A stretch of 64,000 nucleotides of DNA from Anas platyrhynchos (GCF_047663525.1 NC_092606.1:875501-939500); one strand, 5' to 3'; positions 9,506 through 64,000 are shown, counted from the first letter of the stretch. Translations and numbers: made by a program. Notes: generated by a model from the letters alone, not told the origin.

Positions 9506-10883
9506 GGGTATACCAGAATTAGTTGTTCCTGCTGTGTTATTTTCTGAGCTGAACAGTTTACAACTCCCTGGATAGTCATTGTGAAGAATTTTCTATATGT
9601 AGTAATTTCCATGTTTATAACACACAACAGAGAGAAACAGCAGTAACTTTTACCTGTATTGACCAGATTATTTTTCTATCTAGTTAGTTTGTTTTTCTTA
9701 GACATAACAGAAGTGATCTATTACAGATACACAAAAAGTAATTAGAAAATATAGCAGAATTTTAGATTAAACTCTGAAACTCATCCATGCAGGTAGCGAT
9801 ATTAGAGTAGAATATTTTCATGAGCATTTCAACTATAGAACTTCAAACTCTTGAGCCAAACCCTTCTAAGTGTATACTGGCACCAGGAGCATGTAAAAAT
9901 CTAAATATGAATGTGACATTTAAAAACTGAATGCCCGTGATTTAAATGTGATCTAAAATCAAGCCTCATGTTGAAGTGCCAATAGATGCATTTTGTATCT
10001 CATCTTGCCTTATATTTTTTGCACGAGTCTCCAAATGTCACTTATAGATCTGATTGAGAACTTAAATAAAACCTAAGTTTCCTTTGGTCATTTCCTTCGC
10101 AAGATTAAAGGCAATGTGGATGTGTTTAGTTATTTCCATACCAGAAGTGATTTCACAGAAGACAAAAGTTTACAAATCCTTGTTTACAATTACTGAAGTA
10201 CTTGAAAATCCTCTAGGAAGAAAATCCTCATTGTCAAACAAAATTAATTTTAATTCAGAAATCCAGATTTTGGCACATTATTGCTGGCCAGACGTTTGCA
10301 ATTAATCAAAATTACAGCGGAGGAAGAGAAGGTGAAATTTTAAATGAAGGGATGAGAAAGGTAAGGATTGTTACATGATTTGAAATGCTTCAAAAGTTGC
10401 AGAGAAAAAGATTATAGCTTTGCAAATTTGTATGTAATCAGTTACGGATTTTGTAGGATATGTTCTTAGAAGACAGATTTTTTACTGAAGTCCTCTTGGA
10501 AAAAGGCAAGTTGAAAGAAAAGTGTCAGCTGCAGTTTCCACCCCCCACACGTCCCCATCACATGGTTACACATCAAATGGTTAAAAGTTCGTTTTCCCAA
10601 TACAAAAGTACCACACAAAATCGATACTGGGAGCAGAGCTGCTGGGTCCCTTAAGCTACGCACAGCCCAGGCACCACACGGAGCTGCCACTTCAGGCTTC
10701 TGCCAAAGCTGCTCCTGATTAAAGGAGAGCTGTAAACTCAAGCCAATTCGAACTTTTCTTGCGGGAGCCTGATGCTCTGGTGAGAGGCGTTGCACTGACA
10801 ACACGAGACAGGTGTTCGTCCCAGAGGACTAGGGGCTGAATCAAAACAAGTATGAATGTTGTGCATCCAACTTTTACAGCAGA
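9506..10883. other. Convergent intergenic region and TMEM97 3' UTR
   Basis: The region between the IFT20 poly(A) site and the TMEM97 stop. It must contain the TMEM97 3' UTR on the minus strand. A candidate poly(A) hexamer on that strand is ATTAAA (plus-strand 10248-10253). No other gene or repeat is recognised. Confidence 0.6.
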
Positions 10884-11134
10884 CTACTTCCTCTTCCTTT
10901 TCTCCACTTGGTTGTACTGGGGGCTGTACAGCATGGTGAAAAGAATCAGAAGTGGTATCAGCAAGTAAGGGATGTATATAGATAGCAGAATTAGGCGTTC
11001 CTGTTGTGTCCGAGGACCCAAATGCTCAGACTTTGAGAAATCATGAAAAAGGATGTGAGCAAGGATGGCAACCAAAGATGTAGCTACATGTGTGGAGTAT
11101 ATAATTGCAGGAGTCCTTATCCATTTGCAACCAC
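10884..11134 (-). CDS. TMEM97: TMEM97 coding exon 3 with stop
   Basis: 251 nt, residues 90-172 and TAG (10886-10884). The acceptor is CCATACAG|GT. It encodes [16 protein letters not shown], the third helix, [16 protein letters not shown], the fourth helix ([15 protein letters not shown]) and the basic tail. Confidence 0.97.
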
Positions 11135-12756
11135 CTGTATGGAAGCAAAAAAGAAAACTATTTTAAAAGTTTTGAAACAAGCTGAATTTGGTGATTTTAA
11201 AATCAGCAGTATTATCTGTATCTATCACAGGACAACCATAAGCCATACCAAAAATGTACTAGAAAATAAGTACGAGTAGCAACCCAGAGAAATAATTAAA
11301 GCTTTCATGACTAAAACTTCACATGCTCATTCTAAATTTCCACACAGTTAGAAGTGGTGAGTACACAAGCACGATCCAGAGCTTCGCTGACATTGGTAGC
11401 TTGCCAGATGTTAATTGTCGATGCTGGTTTCACGTAAGTGACTGCTGCTGTAAAGGGTCTGTAGTCTATAGTATTTATTTCTGACAGGGCTTCTTCTACT
11501 CTTTCTCAGATGAAATTTGCCATGAAAATAGCACTCCATGGGTTATGTCCCTATAATCACTTAAGACTGATAAAACTGTGCCTGCAGCCAAAAAGCACTA
11601 CGCATAAATGCTGCACAGGACATTTTCTTACACTTTTATACCAACCTTTTATGAAGGCGTACGCTGCAATGGGAAAGAAAGGCATTTGTAGGAAGGCTTC
11701 ACAATACATAAACGCCTTAAACCACTCTGGGGGCTGCATCATCATGGGATCTCGAAAGGTGACTGCATACCATTCTAACAACTCCGTCAGCTTAAGAAAA
11801 AAGAACAAAGCTGCAGATTAATACACTGAGTATCAATGGCACAAAGAGAAAAATAGTTTTTGGAAAGCAATCGGCACAATTTCCTACCAAAACAAGACCA
11901 AAATCACAACAAAGCTGCACGTTGGCATCAGCAGATAGGAACGAACTCTCGCCTCTCCCTCCTGCCCCTGGCAGTGCCCATCCAGGGGGCTCAGCACCTC
12001 CCCGGGGGTGGCCGGGGGCAGCTGCCCCAGCCGGGCCCCCAGCGCCTGGCAGCGTGCGGGGCTGGCGGCTGCGCTGCCCCAGTCTGATGGAGGCATCGGG
12101 GCTTGGGGAGCTGCTGTTGGTTTCCATGACAGAAATGTAAGCTCCAGCACGGCTTTAAGTTGGACTTTGAACAGAGAGATACGTATTGAGGTTTGCTGGT
12201 TAACTATTAATTAGAAATGGTTTCTCTAATGAACTAATTGTACAGAACGGCAAAAATCAAACGCTCTAAATGTAAAGCTCGTGGGAAGGTACCGCACTCG
12301 TCCTGATAGCACGGGTCAAACCACTCATCTTCTATTCATCTACCATTCCAATTGTCTTCTACAACGTTATTCAAAACCCAGCAACGCAGAAATTTTTACT
12401 GATCAACGTGGCTGTCGGCCTGCCTGCTCCCACGTGGCAGTGACAGCTCCCCCGTGTTTTCAGCAGGCCGCTGCGAGACCAGAGCTCGGCAGCCCCCAGT
12501 GCCGGGTGACAGGAGCCCAGCAGCCCCAGTGACAGGTTCCCAGTCCCAGCAGCACCAAATCACCGGACCCAGCAGCTCCCAGTGCCCCCCCCCCTACACA
12601 CACACACCCCCAGGACCCCCGGGCCCGACTCACGCTGCGCGGGTAGAGGCCTGCGGCGGGCAGCAGCGGCTGCAGGTCGATGAGCAGCGTGATGGGGACG
12701 TGCGACACGAAGTAGAGCGCGAAGAGCCGCTCCGCGCACCGCCACCACCCGGCCAT
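10884..12756 (-). CDS. TMEM97: TMEM97 (sigma-2 receptor / EXPERA protein), complete, 3 exons
   Basis: Exons 12756-12634, 11790-11646 and 11134-10884 join in phase to 519 nt, giving 172 aa (human 176). The family is a four-helix ER membrane protein of the EXPERA domain, involved in sterol handling and NPC1 levels, and it is the sigma-2 receptor. Hydrophobic segments are at about 10-31, 66-88, 98-118 and 138-159. The two acidic residues that line the ligand pocket in the family are present: Asp27 in LLIDLQ and Asp55 in TFRDP. The C terminus EKRKRK fits a K-x-K-x-x ER-retrieval signal. The start ATG (12756-12754) lies in good context (GCGATGG) in a CpG island. TMEM97 lies between IFT20 (convergent) and NLK (same strand, upstream). 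Confidence 0.97.
11135..11645 (-). other. TMEM97 intron 2
   Basis: 511 bp of AT-rich intronic sequence. No additional feature is seen. Confidence 0.8.
11646..11790 (-). CDS. TMEM97: TMEM97 coding exon 2
   Basis: 145 nt, residues 42-89 plus one base ([15 protein letters not shown] through [12 protein letters not shown]). The acceptor is TTTCTTAAG|CTG. The donor is the unusual AAAG|GTTGGT. A second GT lies 4 nt further on (GTATAA), but only the first keeps the frame with exon 3. Confidence 0.96.
11791..12633 (-). other. TMEM97 intron 1
   Basis: 843 bp. A GC-rich patch lies at about 11940-12110 and an imperfect minisatellite at 12488-12592 next to exon 1. No coding exon is recognised. Confidence 0.75.
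12488..12592. repeat. Imperfect minisatellite (CCCAGCAGC-type units)
   Basis: Roughly four degenerate units of about 25-28 nt, each containing CCCAGCAG or CAGCCCC followed by CCCAGTG and a GTGACAGG-like part. They end in a C-run and a short (CA)n at 12583-12608. The array sits about 40 bp inside TMEM97 intron 1. Confidence 0.65.
12634..12756 (-). CDS. TMEM97: TMEM97 coding exon 1
   Basis: 123 nt, residues 1-41 ([12 protein letters not shown], then [12 protein letters not shown], ending GLYPRS). The donor is CGCAGC|GTGAGT. It contains the first membrane helix and Asp27. Confidence 0.95.
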
Positions 12757-13020
12757 CGCCTCACGGACCCGCCCCGGCACGGCCCGCGGCGGAAGCGGCG
12801 AGCGGAGGCCGGGAGGAGGCCGAAGGGGGGGGGGGGCGGAAGCAGCCGAGCCCCGCGGGCTGAGGGATGGAGCCCCCCGCCCGCTGCTGGAGGCTGGGGG
12901 AGCTGCAGGCGGCCCCTGAGCGCTGCCCGGGGCTCGCTTGGTGGTGCTGTGGCTGCGGGCACCGCCGGGCCGGGGCGCAGGGGGGGAGCTGCCCCTGCAG
13001 CTCTCCCCCCGCTCCCACTG

Positions 13021-13989
13021 ATGAAGGCCTCAAAGGGCTCTACTCACTCCCAAGCTGCATTGCAGAAGTAGGCAGTTTTCCATGAAATTAGACTTTTTAA
13101 AAATTCGTCTGTCAGGTATAAAGAAGAGGTAGGTACTCTGTTACCGAAATAAAGCATAAACAAGATTATTAGAAAAATCGCTAGCCAGTAACCATTACAA
13201 CTACCTGTTCAGCCTGGTAAGCATTCATAGCCTCGTGGTAGCGCAAACAGCAAGTCCCAAAATTGTCTTTGGCAGAAGCTCTCTCACTTTCATTGTAATC
13301 AGCTTACATTAAAAATGTAAAATGCAGTAGAGGCCACTGAAAACATTAGCCTAGCTTTTTTATTGTTGGTGGTAGCTACGTGCACACAATTTTACTAACA
13401 CATTTGTGCCAATTGTGCCAGTTTTAAACTACTCATTCTGCACAGTGCCCTGCCCACATTCATACCAAGACACCCTGGAAGGTAAATGTTCAAAAAGACA
13501 TCTTACTCTTAATACATTTAAGAACAAAATTAACTCATGAGCCTCTAGCAATGAGCTCAAAAATATACACGGATGAACAAAGCAAACGTCACTAATTGTA
13601 CCATTTATGCACTCATACCCTAACAAAACTGTGTGTCAAAATGCAAAGATCCAACAAACGAACTGTATGTACCTTTGTTTCCTAGTCTTATGCTGAAGGA
13701 GAATCTAACAAACAGAATAAAAAATGGCAGCGAATGAACAAAAACTAGTTCAGCAATTGACAGCCATGAAGCAATAATGACACCAGCATCACCAGTTCTA
13801 AAACATGTTAAAACTTATCTCGTAAGCGTATGAAGACGTGGAAGAAGAGGCATGTACCTGAGTCCCGGTACCTGTGGCACCCCTGGGAAGGCAGCCCATG
13901 CTAAGAAGGCTTATCCTCCTTGTGTCACTTCAGTTCTTATGAGGTCTTGAGGCTTTAACTACACAGTTCCATTTGTTTAAACAAGTCAT
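13021..13989. other. Spacer between TMEM97 promoter and NLK 3' end
   Basis: AT-rich, unique-looking sequence. It may include the far 3' UTR of NLK if a distal AATAAA on the minus strand (plus 13358-13363) is used. No gene is seen. Confidence 0.6.
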
Positions 13990-14009
13990 ACACATAAAAC
14001 ATGAACATT

Positions 14010-14015
14010 TTTATT
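14010..14015 (-). terminator. Candidate NLK polyadenylation signal
   Basis: AATAAA on the minus strand about 2.08 kb after the stop. Alternative hexamers exist at 14618-14623 and 13358-13363, so the choice is tentative. Confidence 0.45.
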
Positions 14016-15753
14016 CATATTGTTGCAACACCACTGCATGTTGGATTGTTTCCATTTCAAGTATAGAAAAGATAAAAGCATTTGCACTGTAAAAAATGTC
14101 ACAAACTTTGCAAATAGAGTAAAATCTACACTTGCATGGATGGCTTTCAACCTCTCAAGTGCCAGTAAGTTGCTTGTTTTCATTTAATCAGCAAGTTTTG
14201 CCCTTATCCAGGATCAATTTTAAAGAGTAAATGAATATCATTAAAGTCACATATATGTGCATATATATGCGTGTATGCAGATGCGTGTGTAAAGAAATCA
14301 AAACCATGCCCGAAACAAGATGTTATAAACTCTTTTTACTTGTATTCTTTTAGACAGCATTTAATCAAGATTGTAACAATCGAATCTTAAATAAAGGTAG
14401 GAGATGAGACAGGAAATAAAGATAACACACTTCTTTTTCAAATGTCACATTTAATGTTTTCACCACTGTACTTCAAATCTACATTTTACAAAGTGACCAG
14501 CAAGTGTGCCACATTAACTGACCAACCTCTGAGATTTTACCTTTCATACCAGTGTCTTCTTGGGCTCTTTTAATTAAACACGTTTCTCATTCAAGTGAAT
14601 TGAAATGCTTCAGTTGGTTTTATTCTCAGGAGCCTCATAAAAAACAAAGATATTGCACCATCTTTGTTCAGTTATTCAATGTTTGTCTCTTTCACAGCAA
14701 ATAATTACTTCATTGAAGTTAAAACTTCCAAACATAACTTACTAATAGTCTCCAATTTCAGCTCAGATCACTCGTTGAAAATACTCTGCTAAATACAGAT
14801 AACTTACAATAACTTTAACAGTTAATTGTCCATAACAAACACCATGGTTTTTCTCCAGACCAATGTTCAAATTTTAAGACCACCCTTTAATATTTCTTTG
14901 TACAGGTGAAAAACAGTCTTCAATTTTCTAGTCTTGTTTTAAATATAAAAGTTGGAAGGGACATTCAAGTTTCAAGTCTCCACACTGAACTTAAAAAAAA
15001 AAAAATCATGTGGAGGTAAACAAACCAAGTTGTATACTCCAGGAGGTAGAGGCCTTCAATTTGTGTTCATATATACATATGCACAGAATTCAGTGTTCCA
15101 ACAGAAAAAGAATTAGCCAAAAAGTAATAAAAGTTATTTACTACTGTGACATTTCAAGACTTCCACAGCTTCGCCTAAAGACACAAACACAATTAACATA
15201 ATTCCCTATGTGCTTTTTTTTCCTTTCCTTTTTTTTTCTCTCAACTGTCCAGTGCAGGAAAAAATTCTCACAAAATTTCACAGACCTAAAATGTGCAAGC
15301 TAGTTTCTCTCTATACAGCAATGATGTCAGGGATCTCTGAAATTAGCCCATAAATGGAATTATTTACACACATAGAAGATGCATGCTGGGGGGTTTTTAT
15401 GTAAGAAAGAGCAGAAAAAACTTCTAATAAAAATAGATTAAATATATATATATATTTATACTGGGTAAGGAAACAGAAGTTTAGTCTCTCCTAGTCACAA
15501 ACTCATTCTCTCTACTCACAACATCTGATTTTAGAACAGCACACATCACCATCACAGCTCTAGTGAGAAGCTATTTATAGATTGGATCACCAGGTGACAT
15601 GCCCACCTACCGTGGTCACTGTCATCTGACATGACTTCATGATTGGTCGCAGTCAAGTTTTCTGTATTCCTTAGTTTTAGAAAACCCCAAATCTTCAGGA
15701 ATGGCTCAATATCAAAATGTATGTCTATCTTTTTGTACAAGCTCTCTTTGATT

Positions 15754-15793
15754 AAAAAAAGAAAAGAAAAAAAAAAGAAAAAAAGAAAAAAAA
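15754..15793. repeat. Purine (A/G) tract in the NLK 3' UTR
   Basis: Forty consecutive A or G residues on the plus strand, mostly A runs broken by single G. In the NLK mRNA it reads as a pure pyrimidine (U/C) tract. Confidence 0.85.
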
Positions 15794-16090
15794 TCCTTCC
15801 CAAATTTGGTTCAATTCTGTTTGTTCTGAGCTGAGCCATCACAGCTGCACTAGAATTCATAAAACACGTGCAACTCTGGGTAAAATATTTTCTTCTAAAA
15901 GCACAACCACTTTACAAGATTAAAAGTCTAGTACATTTCTAAATATTATTCATATTGTACAAGTAGTGGTTGTTAATTTAAAACTTCATTAGTAAAATTA
16001 CAGTACAAGCATGATTAACCTCCAGAATTGCAAATCCCAGACTCCAGTGGAAAGCTACATTACATCTTCAGTAGTATATTATCTTCCACT

Positions 16091-60524
<44,434 letters not shown>

Positions 60525-60559
60525 TCAACCAAATGCCCCCGGCGTGGACGACAACTGGG

Positions 60560-60571
60560 TCAGGCTGTCAT
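60560..60571 (-). promoter_or_regulatory. Three-codon upstream ORF in the NLK 5' leader
   Basis: On the minus strand ATG-ACA-GCC-TGA lies at 60571-60560, 35 nt before the NLK ATG. It encodes only Met-Thr-Ala. Whether it is in the mature leader depends on the transcription start, but its closeness to the ATG makes this likely. Confidence 0.6.
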
Positions 60572-60800
60572 TGGGCCGTAACACCGAGCTTCGCCACACT
60601 TCGCCACGAGCTGGCTCTCAGCACGCGCGGCCCACCCGGCGGCACATGGAGCCCCTCGGGCCTTATCTCCTGCTGCCGCCGGGCGCTCGCGGGGTCCTCA
60701 TGTGCGCGCGGGCCCCAGCGACCCCCTCAGCCCCCCGGCCGGCTACTGGAGCTCCATCCTCGGGCAGCGGGCCGGGGCGGGTCTGCTTTGTCCGCACGTC

Positions 60801-60854
60801 TTTATTTATTTATTATTATTATTATTATTTTTTAATTTCTTTTTTTTTTTTAAA
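60801..60854. repeat. AT-rich simple repeat inside the CpG island
   Basis: TTTA units, then (TTA)n, then T runs, about 54 bp of almost pure A/T in a region otherwise above roughly 75% G+C. Confidence 0.9.
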
Positions 60855-61062
60855 GAAGCCGCGCTGGGCGCCCCTTCCCCGCGGGGGTTGGGCTGGGAGC
60901 CGCTGCCCTGGGAGCCGCTGCGCGCCGTGCCCAGCCTACCCGCGCCATGCCCACATCCCCACTTATCTCCGCGGGCCTCCCGCGCCTCCTACATCGCTGC
61001 CTCCGGCCGGGCACCTGCCGCGGGCGGGCCGCTCGCCACTTCGCAACTTTTTCCTCGAAGGC

Positions 61063-61335
61063 CTGCAACGGACACACGGACACGGACAGAGACAGACAGA
61101 CAGACACGGACACAGACACCACACACACAGCGCCGGGCGTCAGGGGCCGGCCGGGGGGCGCCGGGGGGGGGGCGGCGGCGCCCTGACAGCACGGCCCGGC
61201 CCGGCGGGGCGGGGCGGGGGCCGGGGGCGTGCGGGGGGAGCCCCCGGTGCACGGTGGGGGCGGGGGGCGCCGCTCCGCCCCCCCCCTCCCCTCCTCTTCC
61301 TCCTCCCCCCCCCCTCCCGGCAGCCCCGCACTCAC
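61063..61335 (-). other. Possible 5'-UTR intron of NLK
   Basis: On the minus strand a consensus donor GAG|GTGAGTG (GT at 61335-61334) is followed 273 nt later by a plausible acceptor, TCCGTTGCAG|GCC (AG at 61064-61063), preceded by a U/G/C-rich tract supplied by the GACA repeat. If spliced, NLK would have a noncoding first exon ending at 61336. This is inference only. Confidence 0.35.
61070..61130. repeat. GACA-rich imperfect repeat
   Basis: Repeated GACACG, GACA and ACAC units. On the minus strand it reads as a TGTC/TCTG-rich tract directly upstream of a TTGCAG|GC acceptor-like site (exon side starting at 61062). Confidence 0.85.
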
Positions 61336-61451
61336 CTCCCGCCGGAGCCCCAGCGCGCAGCGCACCGCGGGCACGCGCAGCCGGCCTGCCCTCCCCCCGC
61401 CGGGCCCCCCCCCGCCCCCATGCGGGGCGCGCGCCCGACGCCCGGCCGCAG

Positions 61452-62058
61452 CCAATGGGACCCGGCCCGCCAGGCTCCGCGAGAGCCGCCCCCACCCAAT
61501 CACCGAGCGGGACCCGGCTCGGCCGGCCCATAGGGCTCGGCCGCCGCGGAGACTCCCTGACTCAGTCCCGCCCCCGTGACCCCCGCCGCCCAATCACCGC
61601 GCGCCTCCGCGCCCGGCGCTGCCGAGACCCCGCGAGATTCCCTCACCTCATACAACCCTCACCCCGGGCGGCCCCGCCCTCCCCCGCCTCCGCCGCCAAT
61701 CGCGTGGCGCCGCTCCGGGCCGCCGGCCAATCGGCTGTCGGCCCGGGCCGCGTCCCGCCCCCGAGACCTGCTTTTCGCCCAACCGCGGCTCCCTATCCGC
61801 CGCCGTCAGCCAATGAGGGGAGGCGAAAGCCCGAAAAGGGGTTACTGGGCCAATGGAGCCGGGGGGCCGGGCGGCGCCGTGACTGACAGCTCTGCCAGCC
61901 AGTGCCCGGCGGCGGCGCCGGCCGAGGGGCCGCGTCCCGCGAATGGCAGCGCGAGGCGTCGGGCGGCGGCCGGGGAAGCCTCCGGGGCGGCCGGCCGCAG
62001 GTGGGCAGCGGCCAATGGGAGGCGGGGGAGCCGCTGACGGGCGGCGGGAGGGGCCAAT
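61452..62058 (+). promoter_or_regulatory. Array of nine CCAAT boxes
   Basis: CCAAT occurs at 61452, 61496, 61590, 61696, 61727, 61810, 61850, 62012 and 62054 (first base of each), all in the plus orientation. Several are in the extended NF-Y context CCAATGG/CCAATCA/CCAATGA. They lie upstream of the likely NLK start. NF-Y binding is inferred. Confidence 0.8.
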
Positions 62059-62480
62059 GGCGCCGGGGGGGCGGGGTCAGCTGAGGACGCGGCGGGGCGC
62101 GGAGGTCGCGGCGGGCGCGGAGGGGGAGGGGCGGCCCCGTGCCTCAGGCGCTGCCCGCGGGTCTGGAGCCGCTTCCCGCGCACGGCCGGGCCGCCTCAGG
62201 GCGCCTCGCGGCGGGGCTGGGCTCGTCCCCGGCCCAGCCCCGTGCCCCCGGGGCCCAGCGGAGCGGCCCCGTTGCAGCGGCGGGGCTGAGCAGCCCCGGG
62301 CTGGGCCGCGCGGGTCCCCCTCAGGGCCCCCTCAGGCGCCGGCCGCTTCCCGCCCCGCCGCCGCCTCAGCGCCGCAGTCGGTGTTGGTGAGGGGCGGCGC
62401 GGGGCTCGGCGGCCTCGTGCCGGGATCGCTCCCTGCAGCGCAGAGCTTGTAGGCAGAACCCCGGCGAGCTCAGGCAGGGG

Positions 62481-64000
62481 CCTCACGGGGCCTCCACAGG
62501 GGGTAAATGACGGGCACTGAGCTCCTGTGTGTGTGTGTGGATGTGGGTGTGTGTATCCGTGTGTGTGTGTGCTCCTGCTGCGGGCAAGCTGCGGTGCTCC
62601 AAGTGCGCTGGTGCCGTGCCCCCTCCTGCCATGCCTCACCTCCAAAACGTGACCAAAATCACCTGTACGGCCTGGAAGAAAGGAGCCTAAACGTGCCAGG
62701 CTGGCTCAGTTCCTAAAATTTGAGCGCAAAATGTTTATAAGAGTGGGTTTGGGTACTCCTCGTCTTCAGATGAAGTGGGCAAGAAAAGTTGCAGGAATTA
62801 AGATTGTTAAAACTTTTTAGTCTGTTCATAGATGTTGATAGCTGCTATTGCAGCCTGGAATTGTAGTGGAGTTTTGCTACCGTGTTTGCTTTCAAAACAC
62901 AAACTTTGTGTATATAAAAAAGGTAGGTTTAGTTTACACCCTTTTTATAATAGCAGGGTCCAGGCATAGGAAAGTGGCGTGAGGCCTGGAAGTCTTCTGA
63001 AATCCTCTTGCACGTTTTCAGTCTGAATTCTTATTGCTGTTATGGCTCAATTTTACAACTTGGAGAAATTTTGCAACATCCTAAGAAGCATTATTGCACT
63101 GAAATCTAGATTCTAAATGCATTTGCCAATCAATTTATCAGTGGCATTAGTCAAATCTAAAGAAAAACAGTGTCTTCCTTTCATTTTTCTTCTGAAGTTA
63201 GGTGCCATGCTGAGCTAATTGGTTTGCATGTCTTGAAACAATTAATTTTCAGTAGAGTTTAATTTCTATGGATGTATTTGCTGAAAGTCTATTATTTTCA
63301 GCTGCGATGCTGGGAAGGAAAGAAGAAATCCTCTGTCTTGTTTTGGCTGCCGGACTATTGGTGAATCTATGGTCATAAACAAAGTGTTTGGTGATGTGGA
63401 AAAGGTCAGCCTTTTCCTAGGATAAACTGAGAGTTCTGTAACGGCAGCGTGGTGAGAGGTATCCATAGGTGTGCAGTTTGGTGCCTCATCTCTGCAGGCT
63501 CCTTAGCGATGAAGGGTAAAGAGGCAGGTTGGGTTGCTGTCCGAAGGAGTCTGGTTCAGATGTGTCTGGACATCACCTCAGCATTTCTTTTTGGTGCCTA
63601 TATGGAGCCTATAGAGAGAAGCTGCTGAAGGGAAGCGTTTAATGCTTACCTGTGTGTTTTCCCAGTGGGTGGGGAATAATTCAGACCTAGACCCAGTCCC
63701 TAGACCTCTGGGAGCAGATGTACCAGCTCAGACAGCCTCCAATCCGGCTGCTGGTTTATGTGTAGCCATGAAGTGGTGAAGGGTAACTCATAGGTCTGCT
63801 GTTTGAAGAGCAGGGTGTACTGCCTGAACCAGAACACCGTAAGCACAGAGACATTTTCCCCATACTTTTATCTAGTTACTGACTTCCTGTTGTCAAAATC
63901 TTTTCCTAGTAGTTCTAGTGAATCAAATCCATGGTGACTTTTTAGTTGGACACAAATGTCTTGTCCTAGAAATACTTTAAAAGTTCTGTTAGGTACTGTC
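62481..64000. other. NLK upstream flank
   Basis: The CpG island ends and the sequence becomes AT-richer. It contains a (GT)n tract at 62526-62571. No gene, exon or transposon is recognised. Confidence 0.7.
62526..62571. repeat. (GT)n microsatellite, interrupted
   Basis: Two GT runs separated by GATGTGGGT and ATCC interruptions, at the right shoulder of the NLK CpG island. It is probably length-variable. Confidence 0.9.

Larger units (their letters stand above)
12440..13020. promoter_or_regulatory. TMEM97: TMEM97 CpG-island promoter
   Basis: GC- and CpG-rich block around TMEM97 exon 1. It has an 11-12-nt G run near 12826-12837 and GC-box-like sequences upstream of the minus-strand ATG at 12756. 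The transcription start is inferred to lie around 12780-12900. Confidence 0.7.
13990..16090 (-). other. NLK: NLK 3' UTR (end inferred)
   Basis: AT-rich sequence downstream of the NLK stop. AATAAA hexamers on the minus strand are at plus 14618-14623 and 14010-14015. Using the latter gives a 3' UTR of about 2.1 kb, similar to the mammalian gene. It contains a 40-nt pyrimidine tract (minus strand) at 15754-15793. Confidence 0.55.

Noticed and set aside
63307-63378. A 23-codon plus-strand ORF with a hydrophobic, signal-peptide-like core (LCLVLAAGLL) just after an acceptor-like TTTTCAG.
   Set aside because: Too short and without a matching donor or downstream exon. Hydrophobic stretches of this size arise readily by chance.

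Overview
This is a vertebrate nuclear genomic window, almost certainly from a bird. The evidence is spliced genes with GT-AG introns, protein-coding exons very close to human orthologues, CpG-island promoters, a CR1-type LINE fragment (the dominant avian repeat family), and otherwise very low repeat content. The gene order NLK - TMEM97 - IFT20 - TNFAIP1 is the same as at human 17q11.2. In chicken this block is, from memory, on microchromosome 19. Species cannot be fixed from the sequence alone.

Layout from left to right: (1) 1-7.6 kb, the 5' half of TNFAIP1 on the minus strand (four coding exons, residues 1-177); the remaining exons lie beyond the left edge. (2) About 7.3-8.2 kb, a CpG island forming a very compact head-to-head promoter for TNFAIP1 (minus) and IFT20 (plus). 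(3) 7.8-9.5 kb, complete IFT20 (four exons, 132 aa). (4) 10.9-12.8 kb, complete TMEM97 on the minus strand (three exons, 172 aa), convergent with IFT20. (5) 14-60.5 kb, complete NLK on the minus strand: eleven coding exons, 527 aa, with a 22.3-kb first coding intron. (6) 60.1-62.5 kb, the NLK CpG island and promoter, carrying nine same-orientation CCAAT motifs. (7) 62.5-64 kb, upstream flank with no recognisable gene.

Every coding exon was placed by reading the splice sites and checking that phases and lengths add up: NLK 1,584 nt, TMEM97 519 nt and IFT20 399 nt, all including stop. The four genes do not form one pathway. TNFAIP1 is a CUL3 substrate adaptor, IFT20 is a Golgi/ciliary IFT-B subunit, TMEM97 is an ER sterol-related protein (sigma-2 receptor), and NLK is a proline-directed kinase acting in Wnt/TCF, Notch and FOXO signalling. 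Their linkage is old synteny, apart from the shared TNFAIP1/IFT20 promoter.

I found no convincing new biological system. The observations most worth checking are the one-orientation CCAAT array, a possible 5'-UTR intron of NLK, NLK start-codon context plus a tiny uORF, a 4-nt tandem splice donor in TMEM97, an exon-like unit in NLK intron 1 at 43.7-43.9 kb, and a strong hairpin in the TNFAIP1 intron near 0.8 kb.
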